Of a stretch of DNA of 64,000 nt, positions 33,646 to 43,127 are shown in pieces. The DNA lies in assembly GCA_000621185.1 (NCBI GenBank), contig KK211222.1:491523-555522 (forward strand), written 5' to 3'. A program made the translations under genes and the position numbers. The stretch is from Franconibacter pulveris DSM 19144 (lineage in GTDB: Bacteria > Pseudomonadota > Gammaproteobacteria > Enterobacterales > Enterobacteriaceae). A model generated the notes under the pieces. The model had not been told where the DNA came from, searched no databases, and was given only the letters and a program-made list of their open reading frames with translations. Numbering within the stretch: the first letter of the stretch is position 1; every line of letters begins with the position of its first letter.

Positions 33646-35139
33646 TTAGCGAGAATGCTCTTCTTTCAGCGTCACCGTCTCCACGTCATCCGGGTTTTGC
33701 GGCGCGGCGCTGTGAATTTCGTTCACGCGCTTGCGCACGCCGAACCAGCCCAGCGTCAGCAGGATGGCGATAAGCGGAATGGAGCCGATAGTCCATGTGC
33801 CGTTCGGGTAGTCGAACGCCATCAGCACCAGCACCGCCAGCAGGAACAGCAGCGTCAGCCAGGAGGTGAACGGCGCGCCCGGCAGCTTGAAGTGCACGTC
33901 CGCCGCTTTGCCTTCTTTAATCGCTTTGCGCAGGCGCAGCTGGCACACCACGATAAACGCCCAGGAGGCGATAATGCCTAACGAGGCAAAGTTCAGCACA
34001 ATCTCAAACACCTGAGACGGCACCAGATAGTTCAGGAAGACGCCCACGACGTAAACGGCCATGGTCACCAGGATGCCGGCAAACGGCACCTGCTGTTTGC
34101 TCATCTTCGACATAAACTTCGGCGCGGAGCCGCCCATCGACATAGAGCGCAGAATACGGCCAGTCGAGTAAAGGCCCGAGTTGAGGCTGGAGAGCGCCGC
34201 CGTCAGCACCACGATATTCATCACGCTGCCAATGTACGGCACGCCGAGTTTCGAGAAGAAGGTCACGAACGGGCTCTGACCCGCCTGATAAGCGTTCCAT
34301 GGCAGCAGCAGCACCAGCAGGATAACCGAGCCGACATAGAACAGGCCGATACGCCAGATAACACTGTTGATGGCTTTCGGCACCATGGTTTCCGGGTCTT
34401 TACATTCGCCCGCCGCCGTACCCACCAGCTCGATAGAGGCGAAGGCGAAAACTACCCCCTGCACCAGCACCAGCGCAGGCAGCAAGCCGTGCGGGAAGAA
34501 GCCGCCGTTATCGGGTATTAAGTGGAAGCCGGTTGCGCCGCCGTCCAGCGGTTTGCCGGTGCCGAGGAAAATTGTCCCCACCACAAGAAACAGCACAATA
34601 GCCAACACTTTGATCAGCGCGAACCAGAACTCCATCTCCGCGAACCACTTCACGCCGATCATGTTCATGGTGCCGACGATCGCCAGCGCGCCGAGGGCAA
34701 AGACCCACTGCGGCACATCGCCAAACGCGCCCCAATAGTGCATATAGAGCGCCACGGCGGTGATATCCACGATGCCGGTCATCGCCCAGTTGACGAAATA
34801 CATCCAGCCTGCGACATACGCCGCTTTTTCACCGAGGAATTCGCGAGCGTAAGAGACGAAGCTGCCGCTCGACGGACGATGCAGCACCAGTTCGCCCAGC
34901 GCGCGCAGAATAAAGAAAGAGAAAATCCCGCACACCAGATAAACAATGGCGAGGGAGGGGCCGGCCGCCTGCAGACGCGCGCCAGCGCCTAAAAACAGAC
35001 CTGTGCCGATAGCGCCGCCGATGGCTATCATCTGCACCTGACGGTTGCCCATCGCTTTGTGGTATCCCTCTTCGTGGGAGTTCAACCAGCGTCGTTTCGC
35101 GGCCTGATGGTCCGCCGCGCTTTGCTTCGTTGTCTTCAT
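33646..35139 (-). CDS. ansP: L-asparagine permease AnsP
   Basis: A 497-residue amino acid:proton symporter of the APC family with 12 helices, matching E. coli AnsP (499) closely: AAKRRWLNSHEEGYHKAMGN, QMIAIGGAIGTGLFLGAGA, RALGELVLHRPSSGSFVSYA. The first-helix GAIGTGLFLG backbone-binding motif is intact. The C-terminal tail is shorter and differs in sequence. It follows yncD and yncE, the E. coli order, with the organosulfur and ars operons inserted. It is monocistronic with its own terminator. Confidence 0.95.
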   Translation of the reverse strand: MKTTKQSAADHQAAKRRWLNSHEEGYHKAMGNRQVQMIAIGGAIGTGLFLGAGARLQAAGPSLAIVYLVCGIFSFFILRALGELVLHRPSSGSFVSYAREFLGEKAAYVAGWMYFVNWAMTGIVDITAVALYMHYWGAFGDVPQWVFALGALAIVGTMNMIGVKWFAEMEFWFALIKVLAIVLFLVVGTIFLGTGKPLDGGATGFHLIPDNGGFFPHGLLPALVLVQGVVFAFASIELVGTAAGECKDPETMVPKAINSVIWRIGLFYVGSVILLVLLLPWNAYQAGQSPFVTFFSKLGVPYIGSVMNIVVLTAALSSLNSGLYSTGRILRSMSMGGSAPKFMSKMSKQQVPFAGILVTMAVYVVGVFLNYLVPSQVFEIVLNFASLGIIASWAFIVVCQLRLRKAIKEGKAADVHFKLPGAPFTSWLTLLFLLAVLVLMAFDYPNGTWTIGSIPLIAILLTLGWFGVRKRVNEIHSAAPQNPDDVETVTLKEEHSR

Positions 35140-35378
35140 TGTGTTCCTGTTATCCTGTCTTCTAACTGGGAAACCCCGTTGCTGACCAATCGTTTGCTTT
35201 TGCTGGTCTTCTGTACGGGAAATGTTCGCTTTTCCAGTGAATAGCTATGCGTTAAAAGCGAAACATGGCGCAGCATCCTACCCGCAAATTCGGGTCTAAG
35301 CAAAACATACCAGTAAGGGTGTGACGCCGCCCCGGGCACGTTTCAGCGTGCCAGTACAGGAAGGAAAGAGCAGAAGGG

Positions 35379-35404
35379 AAAAGGCCGCCGCAGGGCGGCC
35401 TGAA
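35379..35404 (-). terminator. Rho-independent terminator of the nitroreductase gene
   Basis: On the minus strand AGGCCGCC pairs with GGCGGCCT around CTGC, followed by TTTTCCC. It starts four bases after the nitroreductase stop. Confidence 0.8.
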
Positions 35405-35407
35405 AAC

Positions 35408-36052
35408 TTACAGCAGGGTGATAACCTGGTCGGTGTCGAGTCGGGATTTCGGCAAGGCGGCGTTGAAGTCGGCGTCGCTGTGGTAACCCACCGTCGCGAT
35501 CACCACGCTTTTCAATCCTTTTGCTTTCAGACCCAGCGCGTCGTCCATTTTCTCCGGCGAGAAGCCTTCAATAGGGGTGGCGTCCAGCCCAAGGCTCGCG
35601 GCGCCAAGCAGGAAGAAACCGAGTGAGATGTAAGCCTGACGCGCCATCCATGCCTGCTGGCTTTCCACGGAGTGGCTGTTCAGGTCAACGAAATAGCGGC
35701 GGCCTTTGTCCTGGCCCTGGCGCATCTCATCGCTGATAAAACGCCCGTCCTGCTGTTCTTTATCCAGCAGCGCCTGCAGATGCTCTTCGGTTATCTGCTC
35801 GCGAATGGTGAAGACCACGACCATCGCCGCTTTCTGGATTTTACCGGCGTTCGCCTCCGCAACGGCGGGCAGCAGTCGCGCTTTGCCTTCGTCAGAGGTC
35901 ACGGCGAAGAAATGCCACGGCTGAGAGTTCACCGACGATGGGCTGTAGCGCAGCACGTCGAGCAGTTGCTGCTGTTGAACCGCGGTGAGCTTGCGGGTTT
36001 CGTCATAGGCTTTGCTGGTAAAGCGCGTGCGGATAATTTCATCAAGCGTCAT
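35408..36052 (-). CDS. NfsB-like oxygen-insensitive NAD(P)H nitroreductase
   Basis: A 214-residue FMN flavoenzyme of the nitroreductase family. Motifs: RFTSKAYDETRKL, LRYSPSSVNSQPWHFFAV (FMN phosphate loop), GLDATPIEGFSPEKMD and ATVGYHSDADF. It resembles E. coli NfsB (217) but is divergent enough to be a paralogue, perhaps a dihydropteridine or quinone reductase. It is monocistronic and divergent from the flavin monooxygenase operon at 36419, which might share FMN-related regulation (inference). Confidence 0.87.
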   Translation of the reverse strand: MTLDEIIRTRFTSKAYDETRKLTAVQQQQLLDVLRYSPSSVNSQPWHFFAVTSDEGKARLLPAVAEANAGKIQKAAMVVVFTIREQITEEHLQALLDKEQQDGRFISDEMRQGQDKGRRYFVDLNSHSVESQQAWMARQAYISLGFFLLGAASLGLDATPIEGFSPEKMDDALGLKAKGLKSVVIATVGYHSDADFNAALPKSRLDTDQVITLL

Positions 36053-36267
36053 TGTTATGTTCCTTAGTAAACGGGCGGCAGGAGAAACAGGCTTTTACCG
36101 CACCGGGAAAATTGACCGTGTGCAAGCCTACCCGATCTTAATGTCAGGACTCCACAGGGTTTGGCGATGGCGAGGGTAAGCCGCAATAAATGTGAAAGAG
36201 GGGCTCACGGCTCAGACGCGGGATAGCATCGTCCGCCGTTATTTCCTGTCTTCTGGCTAATGAACAG

Positions 36268-36292
36268 ATAAATAACGCTCGCTGTTATTCAT
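36268..36292. promoter_or_regulatory. Inverted repeat, candidate operator upstream of the monooxygenase operon
   Basis: ATAAATAAC and GTTATTCAT are inverted (8 of 9 positions) around a 7-base spacer, in the 366-bp gap between the nitroreductase and the operon at 36419. The rest of the gap is AT-rich near the operon start and contains no gene. Confidence 0.45.
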
Positions 36293-36418
36293 CCTTATTG
36301 AGCTTACGGTCGGGGTTGTATTTCTGTTTTTTAACTTACTTAAGGAAAATTATTTGTTTCCCGGCGTGACGCGACGACTTTAATAATGAAGCCACGTTAC
36401 TCGTCAAGGGAATAAATA

Positions 36419-37417
36419 ATGACTTACCGACTGAGCCTGCTGGATAAAAGCCCGGTGGCGGAGGGAGAAACCGCTGGACAGGCGCTTGCGCGCACCCTGG
36501 AACTGGCGCAGCGCGCGGAGGCGTGGGGTTATCATCGCTTCTGGGTGGCGGAGCACCATAATACCTCGCGCCTGGCCAGCCCCTCGCCGGAAATTATCAT
36601 CGCCTGGCTTGCCGCGCAGACTCAGCGCATTCGCCTCGGCTCCGGCGGCGTCATGCTGCAACACTACAGCCCTTATAAAGTGGCAGAAAATTTCCATTTA
36701 CTGGCGTCGCTGGCGCCGGGCCGTATCGACCTTGGCGTCGGCAAAGCGCCGGGCGGGCTGCCGCTTTCCACCCGGGCGCTGCAAAAAGGGATACGCCCGG
36801 AAGAAAAGGGCGATTTCGCCGCCCAGCTTGCCGAGCTGACCGGCTGGCTCACCGAACGCGGCGGCGATGAAGATGATTTCCACGCCCTGCGCGCCACGCC
36901 GTTGCCGTCCCACAAGCCGCAGCGTTTTCTGCTGGGCGCAAGCCCTGAAAGCGCGGCGCTCGCCGCAAAGCTCGGCTGGCATTTTGTCTTCGCCGGGCAC
37001 CTGAACGGCGATAAGGCACTGCTGGGTGACGTCGTGCGCCTCTGGCGCCAGCGCGCCCGCGGCGACTTTTTGCTGGCGGTGCAGGCGGTGGTGGCAGAGA
37101 GCCGGGAAGAGGCGGAAACGCTCTCGCAGGCGGTTCAGCTATGGCTGGTGGAGCTGCAAAACGGCCAGAAGGTGACGGTCGCGAGCGAAGCGCAGGCGGA
37201 GGCCTTTATTCGCCAGGCGGGCAGCCCGGCGGCGCGCATTACGCCGCGTACGCCGTCGCTGCTTAAAGGCACGGCTGCGGACGTGCGCGCAGCGCTGGAA
37301 GCGTTGCATCAGCAGTTCGGTATTGAGGAGTTTGTTATTGATACCCCCTTTGCCGACGGCGCGGCGCGTCTGCGCTCGCTGGCGCTGCTGGCGGCACCTG
37401 AGAAGGAGCTGGCATGA
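36419..37417 (+). CDS. LLM-class flavin-dependent oxidoreductase (MsnO8-like)
   Basis: A 332-residue luciferase-like TIM-barrel protein (LSLLDKSPVAEGETAGQAL, AEAWGYHRFWVAEHHN, GSGGVMLQHYSPYKVAENF, GRIDLGVGKAPGG), matching the MsnO8 subfamily of LLM enzymes. It uses reduced flavin from a partner reductase to oxygenate or oxidise its substrate. It is the first gene of an eight-gene operon with an M20 deacylase, a second monooxygenase, a GNAT and an ABC transporter, the gene set of S-substituted cysteine salvage. Its stop overlaps the M20 start by four bases (ATGA). ATG 36419 follows AAGGGAATAA. Confidence 0.87.
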   Translation: MTYRLSLLDKSPVAEGETAGQALARTLELAQRAEAWGYHRFWVAEHHNTSRLASPSPEIIIAWLAAQTQRIRLGSGGVMLQHYSPYKVAENFHLLASLAPGRIDLGVGKAPGGLPLSTRALQKGIRPEEKGDFAAQLAELTGWLTERGGDEDDFHALRATPLPSHKPQRFLLGASPESAALAAKLGWHFVFAGHLNGDKALLGDVVRLWRQRARGDFLLAVQAVVAESREEAETLSQAVQLWLVELQNGQKVTVASEAQAEAFIRQAGSPAARITPRTPSLLKGTAADVRAALEALHQQFGIEEFVIDTPFADGAARLRSLALLAAPEKELA

Positions 37418-38547
37418 GCGCATTCGCAGAACAATTAATCGCCTGGCGGCGCGAGCTGCACCAGCATCCGGAGCTTTCCGGCAACGAGGTCGCCACCACT
37501 GCGCGGCTGCGCCGCTGGCTTGAGCAGAACGGCCTGCGCCTGCCCGACCTGCCGCTTCACACCGGCGTGGTTGCGGAAGTGGGTCAGGGCGAGCCGCTTA
37601 TCGCCCTGCGCGCGGATATCGACGCGCTGCCGATTGATGAGCAGAGCGGTGTGGCCTTTAGCTCAGACACCCCTGGCGTGATGCACGCCTGCGGCCATGA
37701 CATTCACACAAGCGTGATGCTCGGCGCGGCGCAGCTTCTAAAAGCGCGTGAAAGGGAATTGTCGGGGCGCGTGCGGATTATCTTCCAGCCGGCAGAAGAG
37801 AACTTCACCGGCGCGAAGGCGGTTATCCGCGCCGGCGCGCTGCAGGGCGTCAGCGCGATTTTCGGCATGCATAACGAACCCAGCCTCCCGGTAGGCGTTT
37901 TCGCCACCCGTCCCGGCGCCTTCTACGCCAACGTCGACCGCTTCGTGATTCATATCAAAGGCAAGGGCGCGCACGCCGCCCGTCCGCAGGAGGGCAAAGA
38001 CGCCATCGTACTGGCGACGCAGCTTGTCGGCGCGTTGCAGACCATCGCCAGCCGCGACGTCAGCAGCCTGCATTCCGTGGTGGTGAGCGTTACCCGCATT
38101 CAGGGCGGCAATACCTGGAACGTGCTGCCGGAGACGGTGGAGCTTGAAGGCACCGTGCGCACCCACGACCGCGAGGTGCGCAGCAAAGTGGCCCAGCGCC
38201 TGCGCCAGCTCGCCGCCGGGTTCGCCGCCGCCTTTGATGCGCAAATCACTATTGACTGGCGCGACGGCCCGCCTGCGTTGATCAACGATCCGCACTGGGC
38301 GGCGTTTACGGAGCAGGTCGCCCGTGAAGCCGGGCTGAAAACGGAGCCTGCGGATCTGCACATGGGCGGCGAAGATTTCGCTATCTATCTGCAACAGATC
38401 CCCGGCGCGTTCATAAGCCTCGGCAGCGCCAGCGAGTACGGCCTGCATCATCCGGCCTACAACCCGGACGACGCGTTGCTGGAAGGCGCGGCGCGCTACT
38501 TCGCACGCCTTGCGGAAAAAGCGCTGCGCCAGCTAAGCCAGCATTAA
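37414..38547 (+). CDS. M20D amidohydrolase (N-acyl/N-acetyl-cysteine-type deacylase)
   Basis: A 377-residue M20D metallo-amidohydrolase of the YxeP/HipO/SndA kind. All metal-site motifs are present: ALRADIDALPI, MHACGHDIHTSVMLG (with the metal-binding Cys), QPAEENFTGA, GMHNEPSLP and the last His in YGLHHPAYNPDDALLEGA. It should remove an N-acyl group from an amino acid. In the Bacillus sna/yxe pathways this step follows N-acetylation and S-oxygenation and frees cysteine. It overlaps the upstream LLM gene by four bases; the next gene starts 78 bases later behind a small hairpin. Unlike the M20-like protein at 7231, this one is catalytically complete. Confidence 0.9.
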   Translation: MSAFAEQLIAWRRELHQHPELSGNEVATTARLRRWLEQNGLRLPDLPLHTGVVAEVGQGEPLIALRADIDALPIDEQSGVAFSSDTPGVMHACGHDIHTSVMLGAAQLLKARERELSGRVRIIFQPAEENFTGAKAVIRAGALQGVSAIFGMHNEPSLPVGVFATRPGAFYANVDRFVIHIKGKGAHAARPQEGKDAIVLATQLVGALQTIASRDVSSLHSVVVSVTRIQGGNTWNVLPETVELEGTVRTHDREVRSKVAQRLRQLAAGFAAAFDAQITIDWRDGPPALINDPHWAAFTEQVAREAGLKTEPADLHMGGEDFAIYLQQIPGAFISLGSASEYGLHHPAYNPDDALLEGAARYFARLAEKALRQLSQH

Positions 38548-38625
38548 ACCTTTTATCACCTTCGCTCCGCCAACTGGCGGGGTAAGGGTAGCTATGGCCT
38601 GAAAACGGGAAGAGAGGGGATAAGC

Positions 38626-39942
38626 ATGACTTCAGCACGACAGCTGCGCCTTGGCACCATACTGCACGGCGCCTCAGGAAACATGTCCGCCTGGCGGCAT
38701 CCCGCCGCGGTGGCGGACGCCAGCATCAATTTTGATTTTGTGAAGGCGACGGCGGAAAAAGCCGAGCAGGGCAAGCTCGATTTCCTGTTCGTCGCCGACG
38801 GCCTGTATATCAACGAAAAGTCTATCCCGCATTTTCTTAACCGCTTTGAGCCGATAACCGTGCTGTCGGCGCTGGCGACCGTCACCCGCCATCTGGGGCT
38901 GGTGGGCACGCTCTCCACCTCCTACAGCGAGCCGTTTACCGTGGCGCGCCAGTTCGCAAGTCTCGATCACCTGAGCAACGGCCGGGCGGGCTGGAACGTG
39001 GTGACGTCACCGCTGGAGGGTTCGGCGAAAAATTTCTCGCGCGAGAAGCACCCGGATCACGCGCTGCGCTACCGCATCGCCGATGAATACCTCGAGGTGG
39101 TGAAGGGGCTGTGGGATTCATGGGAAGAGGATGCCTTTGTGCGCAACAAAGAGACCGGGCAGTTTTTCGACCGGACGAAGCTGCACACGCTCGACCACCA
39201 CGGCGATTTCTTCCAGGTGCAGGGGCCGCTCAACATTGGCCGCACGCCGCAGGGCCGGCCGATTATCTTTCAGGCTGGCGCCTCTGAGGACGGTAAAAAG
39301 CTCGCCGCCCGCCACGCCGACGCCATCTTCACCCATCAGGAGAGCCTTGAAGAGGCACAGGCGTTTTACCGCGACGTGAAAGGGCAACTGGAAAAATATG
39401 GCAGAACGCCGGACGAGCTGCATATCTTCCAGGGCGTCAGCGTGATTGTGGGGCGTGATGCCGATGACGTGGAGCGCCAGTATCAGACTACCGCCGCGCT
39501 GGTCTCCATCGACGACGCGCTGAACTATCTGGGCCGCTATTTTGAGCACCACGACTTCAGCCAGTATGAGCTTGATGCACCGTTTCCGGACATCGGCGAC
39601 CTTGGGCAGAACAGCTTTCGCAGCACCACCGATGAGATAAAGCGCCGCGCCCGCGAGCACCACCAGACGCTGCGCCAGGCGGCGCTCGAAGCCGCCACGC
39701 CGCGCCCGCGCTTTCACGGCACGCCAGAGCAGGTGGCGGACGGCCTGCAGCAGTGGTTTGAAGGCTTCGCCGCCGACGGTTTTATCATTCAGGGCGGCAC
39801 GCCGGACACCTTCCCGCGCTTTGTCGACGAGGTGATTCCGCTGCTGCAACAGCGCGGACTGTTCCGCCGCGACTACCCGGGCGCGACGCTTCGCGAAAGC
39901 CTGGGGCTGAAAACGCCTGCTAATTCCTTCACACAACAATAA
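38626..39942 (+). CDS. FMN-dependent monooxygenase, NtaA/SnaA/DszA family (YxeK/YtnJ-like)
   Basis: A 438-residue LLM-class flavin monooxygenase of the NtaA/SnaA/DszA/SoxA branch: [49 protein letters not shown], and [17 protein letters not shown] in the family position. These two-component enzymes need FMNH2 from a separate reductase. In the yxe and ytm operons of Bacillus, homologues hydroxylate N-acetylated S-substituted cysteines to split the C-S bond. The neighbouring deacylase and GNAT complete that pathway. ATG 38626 follows GAGAGGGGATAAGC. Thirteen bases separate its stop from the next gene. Confidence 0.9.
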   Translation: MTSARQLRLGTILHGASGNMSAWRHPAAVADASINFDFVKATAEKAEQGKLDFLFVADGLYINEKSIPHFLNRFEPITVLSALATVTRHLGLVGTLSTSYSEPFTVARQFASLDHLSNGRAGWNVVTSPLEGSAKNFSREKHPDHALRYRIADEYLEVVKGLWDSWEEDAFVRNKETGQFFDRTKLHTLDHHGDFFQVQGPLNIGRTPQGRPIIFQAGASEDGKKLAARHADAIFTHQESLEEAQAFYRDVKGQLEKYGRTPDELHIFQGVSVIVGRDADDVERQYQTTAALVSIDDALNYLGRYFEHHDFSQYELDAPFPDIGDLGQNSFRSTTDEIKRRAREHHQTLRQAALEAATPRPRFHGTPEQVADGLQQWFEGFAADGFIIQGGTPDTFPRFVDEVIPLLQQRGLFRRDYPGATLRESLGLKTPANSFTQQ

Positions 39943-39955
39943 AAGAGCCGATGCT

Positions 39956-40897
39956 ATGCAGAAAACCATGCTTATTCTGGCGCTGGCCGTCGCGTTTGGC
40001 GGCCTGAGCGCGGGCACGATGGCCCAGGACGTGACCATCAACGGCAAAGGCGTGAGCCTGGACGCCAACAAAACGCCCGTCAACACCGCGAAAAACGCCG
40101 AAGCCGCGGCGCAAATCCCGCAAGGCTACCGTTTCGCCCAGCCGGGCAAGCTCACCGTGGCGGTGGCGGCGCTTAACTCGCCGCCGCTGACGGTCTTCGC
40201 CGACGACAACAAAACCCTGCTTGGCAGCGAGGTGGATATCGCCCGCCTGGTGGCCGACAGCCTGGGGCTTGAGCTGAACGTGGTGCCCACTTCCTGGGAA
40301 GACTGGCCGCTCGGCGTCGCTTCCGGCAAGTATGACGCCGCCATCAGCAACATTACCGTCACCAAAGCGCGCAAAGAGAAGTTCGACTTCGCGACCTACC
40401 GCAAGGACTCGCTGGGCTTTTACGTGAAGGACACAAGCGCCATTAAATCGCTTGAGAAAGCGGAGGATATCGCCGGGCTGCGCATTATCGTCGGCTCGGG
40501 CACTAATCAGGAGGCGATTCTGCTGGCCTGGGATAAAGCGAACCAGGCGAAGGGCCTGAAGCCGTTTACGCCGGTTTACGCCAAAGATGACGCCGCGCAG
40601 ACGCTGGCGTTGCAGTCGGGCCGCGCTGATGCGTACTTCGGGCCGAACGTTATCGGCGCATGGAAAGCGGCGCTGACCGGCAAAACGCGGCTGGTGGGCA
40701 GCGTGGATGGCGGCTGGCCGAAGGCGGCGCACATCGCCGTGACGCTGAAAAAAGGCAGCGGGCTGGCGCAACCGGTGCAAACCGCGCTGAACGGGGTCAT
40801 TAAAAACGGCGACTACGACAAGGTGCTGAACCGCTGGGGCGAGGGCGTGGAGCGCATCCCGTCTTCTGAAATCAATCCGCCGGGCCTTGGCGACTAA
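39956..40897 (+). CDS. Polar amino acid ABC transporter binding protein 1
   Basis: A 313-residue family 3 periplasmic binding protein. Signal peptide at 1-23 (LALAVAFGGLSAGTMAQD). The mature protein shows PGKLTVAVAALNSPPLTVFA, SEVDIARLVADSLGLELNVV and SWEDWPLGVASGKYDAAISN, with the amino acid-binding pattern. It is clearly paralogous to the protein at 43128; the two flank the GNAT-permease-ATPase genes. Ligand is probably a cysteine derivative (inference from operon). Confidence 0.9.
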   Translation: MQKTMLILALAVAFGGLSAGTMAQDVTINGKGVSLDANKTPVNTAKNAEAAAQIPQGYRFAQPGKLTVAVAALNSPPLTVFADDNKTLLGSEVDIARLVADSLGLELNVVPTSWEDWPLGVASGKYDAAISNITVTKARKEKFDFATYRKDSLGFYVKDTSAIKSLEKAEDIAGLRIIVGSGTNQEAILLAWDKANQAKGLKPFTPVYAKDDAAQTLALQSGRADAYFGPNVIGAWKAALTGKTRLVGSVDGGWPKAAHIAVTLKKGSGLAQPVQTALNGVIKNGDYDKVLNRWGEGVERIPSSEINPPGLGD

Positions 40898-40906
40898 GGA
40901 GGCGAG

Positions 40907-41416
40907 ATGAGCACTGAATTCTTTCGCGACGTCTCACCGCAGGCGCCGGAGCTGGAGCCGATTATCACCGGGCTGTTTGGCGAGTACGCTGCCCGCTACG
41001 GTGATTACTTTTCTAAAGACGCCGAAGTGGAGCTGACGGAGTGGTATCTGCCGCCGCAGGGGCTGTTTATTGTGCTGGAGCGCGACGGCGAGATTATCGC
41101 AACCGGCGCCTATAAACCTTTTGACGACAACACCGCGGAGCTTAAGCGCATCTGGACGCGCAGCGACCTCAGGCGCCAGGGGCTGGCCTGGAAAGTGGTC
41201 AGCGAACTGGAGCGCCGCGCGCGGCTGGCGGGCTACAGCCAGGTCTATCTCACCACCGGCTTTCGCCAGCCGGAAGCGGTGCGCCTCTATTTAAGCCACG
41301 GGTATCAGCCGCACTTCGACCTGACCCGCGACCCGGAGGAGTACAGCCTGCCGCCTTATGACGGGCGGCTGCGCTTTACCAAATCCCTTGTCGAAAACCA
41401 TGCAAAAACGGCCTGA
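40907..41416 (+). CDS. GNAT N-acetyltransferase (SnaA/YxeL-like role)
   Basis: A 169-residue GNAT protein. Acetyl-CoA site at about residues 80-95 (AELKRIWTRSDLRRQGLAWKVV, R/Q-x-x-G-x-A type), then YLTTGFRQPEAVRLYLSHGYQP. It should acetylate the amino group of the imported compound before flavin-dependent C-S cleavage, as SnaA/SnaB and YxeL do in Bacillus. It lies between binding protein and permease genes, 9 bases after the first and 9 before the second, and is thus co-transcribed. Sequence alone does not fix the substrate. Confidence 0.87.
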   Translation: MSTEFFRDVSPQAPELEPIITGLFGEYAARYGDYFSKDAEVELTEWYLPPQGLFIVLERDGEIIATGAYKPFDDNTAELKRIWTRSDLRRQGLAWKVVSELERRARLAGYSQVYLTTGFRQPEAVRLYLSHGYQPHFDLTRDPEEYSLPPYDGRLRFTKSLVENHAKTA

Positions 41417-41425
41417 GGAGGCAAC

Positions 41426-42358
41426 ATGACTCTTCCCGCAGAAACCCCCGCCGCTACGGTCAACGTCGTGCCGGCACGCTATCCCTGGCGCATCGTCGGG
41501 GCGGCGGTCGCGCTCTTCTTACTCGCCGTGGTGGCGCAGTCGGTCGCCTTCAACCCGCGCTGGGAGTGGAGCGTTTTCGCCCGCTGGTTCTTCGACCCGG
41601 TGATTCTCGAAGGCGTTTTCCAGACGCTCCAGCTTACCGTGCTGGCCACCTTATTGAGCATTCTGTTCGGCGGCGTGCTGGCGATGGCGCGGCTCTCCGA
41701 CTCGTGGCTGTTGAGCAGCCTTGCCTGGGGCTACATCTGGCTGTTTCGCTCGCTGCCACTCATCGTGGTGCTGATTATTCTTTATAACTTCTCCTACCTC
41801 TACGACACGCTGTCGGTGGGCATCCCCTTTACCGACATGACCTTCGCCAGCTACCCGACCATTAACGTGCTGGGCCAGTTCGCCACGGCGGTGGTGGGGC
41901 TGACGCTGGTGCAGAGTGCTTACACGGCGGAGATTATTCGCGGCGGCTTTTTGGGCGTCGACCACGGCCAGTACGAAGCGGCGGCCGCGCTGGGGCTGCC
42001 CGCGTGGCGGCGTACGCTGCGCATTATCCTGCCGCAGGCGCTGCGCACCATCCTTCCGGCGGGCTTTAACGAAATCATCAGCCTCGCTAAAGGCACGGCG
42101 ATGGTTTACGTGCTGGCGATGCCGGAGCTCTTCTACACCATTCAGATGATCTACAACCGCACCCAGGAGGTTATCCCGCTGCTGATGGTGGGCGCCGCCT
42201 GGTATCTGGTCCTGACCAGCCTGCTTTCCCTGCTGCAATACGGCGTGGAACGCTGGCTTGCGCGCAGCCAGCGCCGCTCGGCGGTGGACCGCCCGGCGCG
42301 TAAATGGGCTTTCGCCACGCCAAAAACCCAGGAGACTGTCAATGCTCAACTCCCCTAG
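41426..42358 (+). CDS. Polar amino acid ABC transporter permease
   Basis: A 310-residue HisM/TcyL-type permease. An N-terminal helix (about 20-40) precedes the usual five helices; FQTLQLTVLATLLSILFGGVLA, LFRSLPLIVVLIIL, SAYTAEIIRGGFLGVDHGQYEAA-type coupling motif and ALGLPAWRRTLRIILPQALR are all typical. It probably forms a homodimer, because no second permease is encoded. It overlaps the ATPase gene by 17 bases. The unusually long N-terminus is shared by permeases of glutamine/cystine-like systems. Confidence 0.9.
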   Translation: MTLPAETPAATVNVVPARYPWRIVGAAVALFLLAVVAQSVAFNPRWEWSVFARWFFDPVILEGVFQTLQLTVLATLLSILFGGVLAMARLSDSWLLSSLAWGYIWLFRSLPLIVVLIILYNFSYLYDTLSVGIPFTDMTFASYPTINVLGQFATAVVGLTLVQSAYTAEIIRGGFLGVDHGQYEAAAALGLPAWRRTLRIILPQALRTILPAGFNEIISLAKGTAMVYVLAMPELFYTIQMIYNRTQEVIPLLMVGAAWYLVLTSLLSLLQYGVERWLARSQRRSAVDRPARKWAFATPKTQETVNAQLP

Positions 42359-43118
42359 CGCCGCAGGGCATATTGCCATCACCCGCGTCAGTAAATATTT
42401 CGGCAAACATAAAGCGCTGGATAATGTATCGCTGGAACTTAAGCCCGGCTCGGTGACGGTGATCATCGGGCCATCCGGCTCCGGCAAGTCGACGCTGCTG
42501 CGCACCATCAACCACCTCGAACGGGTAGACGAAGGTTTTATCCAGATAGACGGCGATTACATTGGCTACCGCCGGGAAGGCGACAAGCTCTATGAGCTGA
42601 AAGAGCGCGAGATCCTGCGCCAGCGCGTGAACGTGGGCTATGTCTTTCAAAACTTCAACCTGTTTCCCCACCTGACGGTGCTGGAAAACCTGATTGAAGC
42701 GCCCATCGCGCACGGCGTGCCGCGGGAGCAGGCTGTCGCCCGGGCGTATGCGCTGCTGGAGGTGGTAGGGCTTCGCCATAAGGCGGAGGCCTGGTCGCGC
42801 CATCTTTCCGGCGGCCAGCAGCAGCGTATCGCTATCGCCCGCGCGCTGGCGCTGGAGCCAAAAGTCATCCTGTTCGACGAGCCCACCTCGGCGCTGGATC
42901 CGGAGCTGGTGGGCGAGGTGCTGGACGTAATTAAAAAGCTGGCGCGCTCTGGCACCACGCTCGTGGTCGTGACGCATGAAATCGGCTTTGCCCGTGAAGT
43001 GGCGGACAACGTGGTGTTTATGGTGGATGGCAGGATTGTAGAGCAGGGCAGCAGCGAGGCGGTGTTAAACCGTCCACAGCACCCGCGCACGCGCAATTTT
43101 CTTTCCCGCGTACTCTAA
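42342..43118 (+). CDS. Polar amino acid ABC transporter ATP-binding protein
   Basis: A 258-residue ATPase of the HisP/GlnQ type. Walker A GPSGSGKSTLLRT, Q-loop VGYVFQNFNLFPHLTVLEN, signature LSGGQQQRIAIARALALEPK, Walker B VILFDEPTSALDPELV, H-loop VVTHEIGFAREVAD. ATG 42342 follows CAGGAGACTGTC inside the end of the permease gene and is the only start with a ribosome site; the frame continues upstream without meaning. It powers import by the permease at 41426. Confidence 0.95.
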   Translation: MLNSPSAAGHIAITRVSKYFGKHKALDNVSLELKPGSVTVIIGPSGSGKSTLLRTINHLERVDEGFIQIDGDYIGYRREGDKLYELKEREILRQRVNVGYVFQNFNLFPHLTVLENLIEAPIAHGVPREQAVARAYALLEVVGLRHKAEAWSRHLSGGQQQRIAIARALALEPKVILFDEPTSALDPELVGEVLDVIKKLARSGTTLVVVTHEIGFAREVADNVVFMVDGRIVEQGSSEAVLNRPQHPRTRNFLSRVL

Positions 43119-43127
43119 GGAGCAAGG

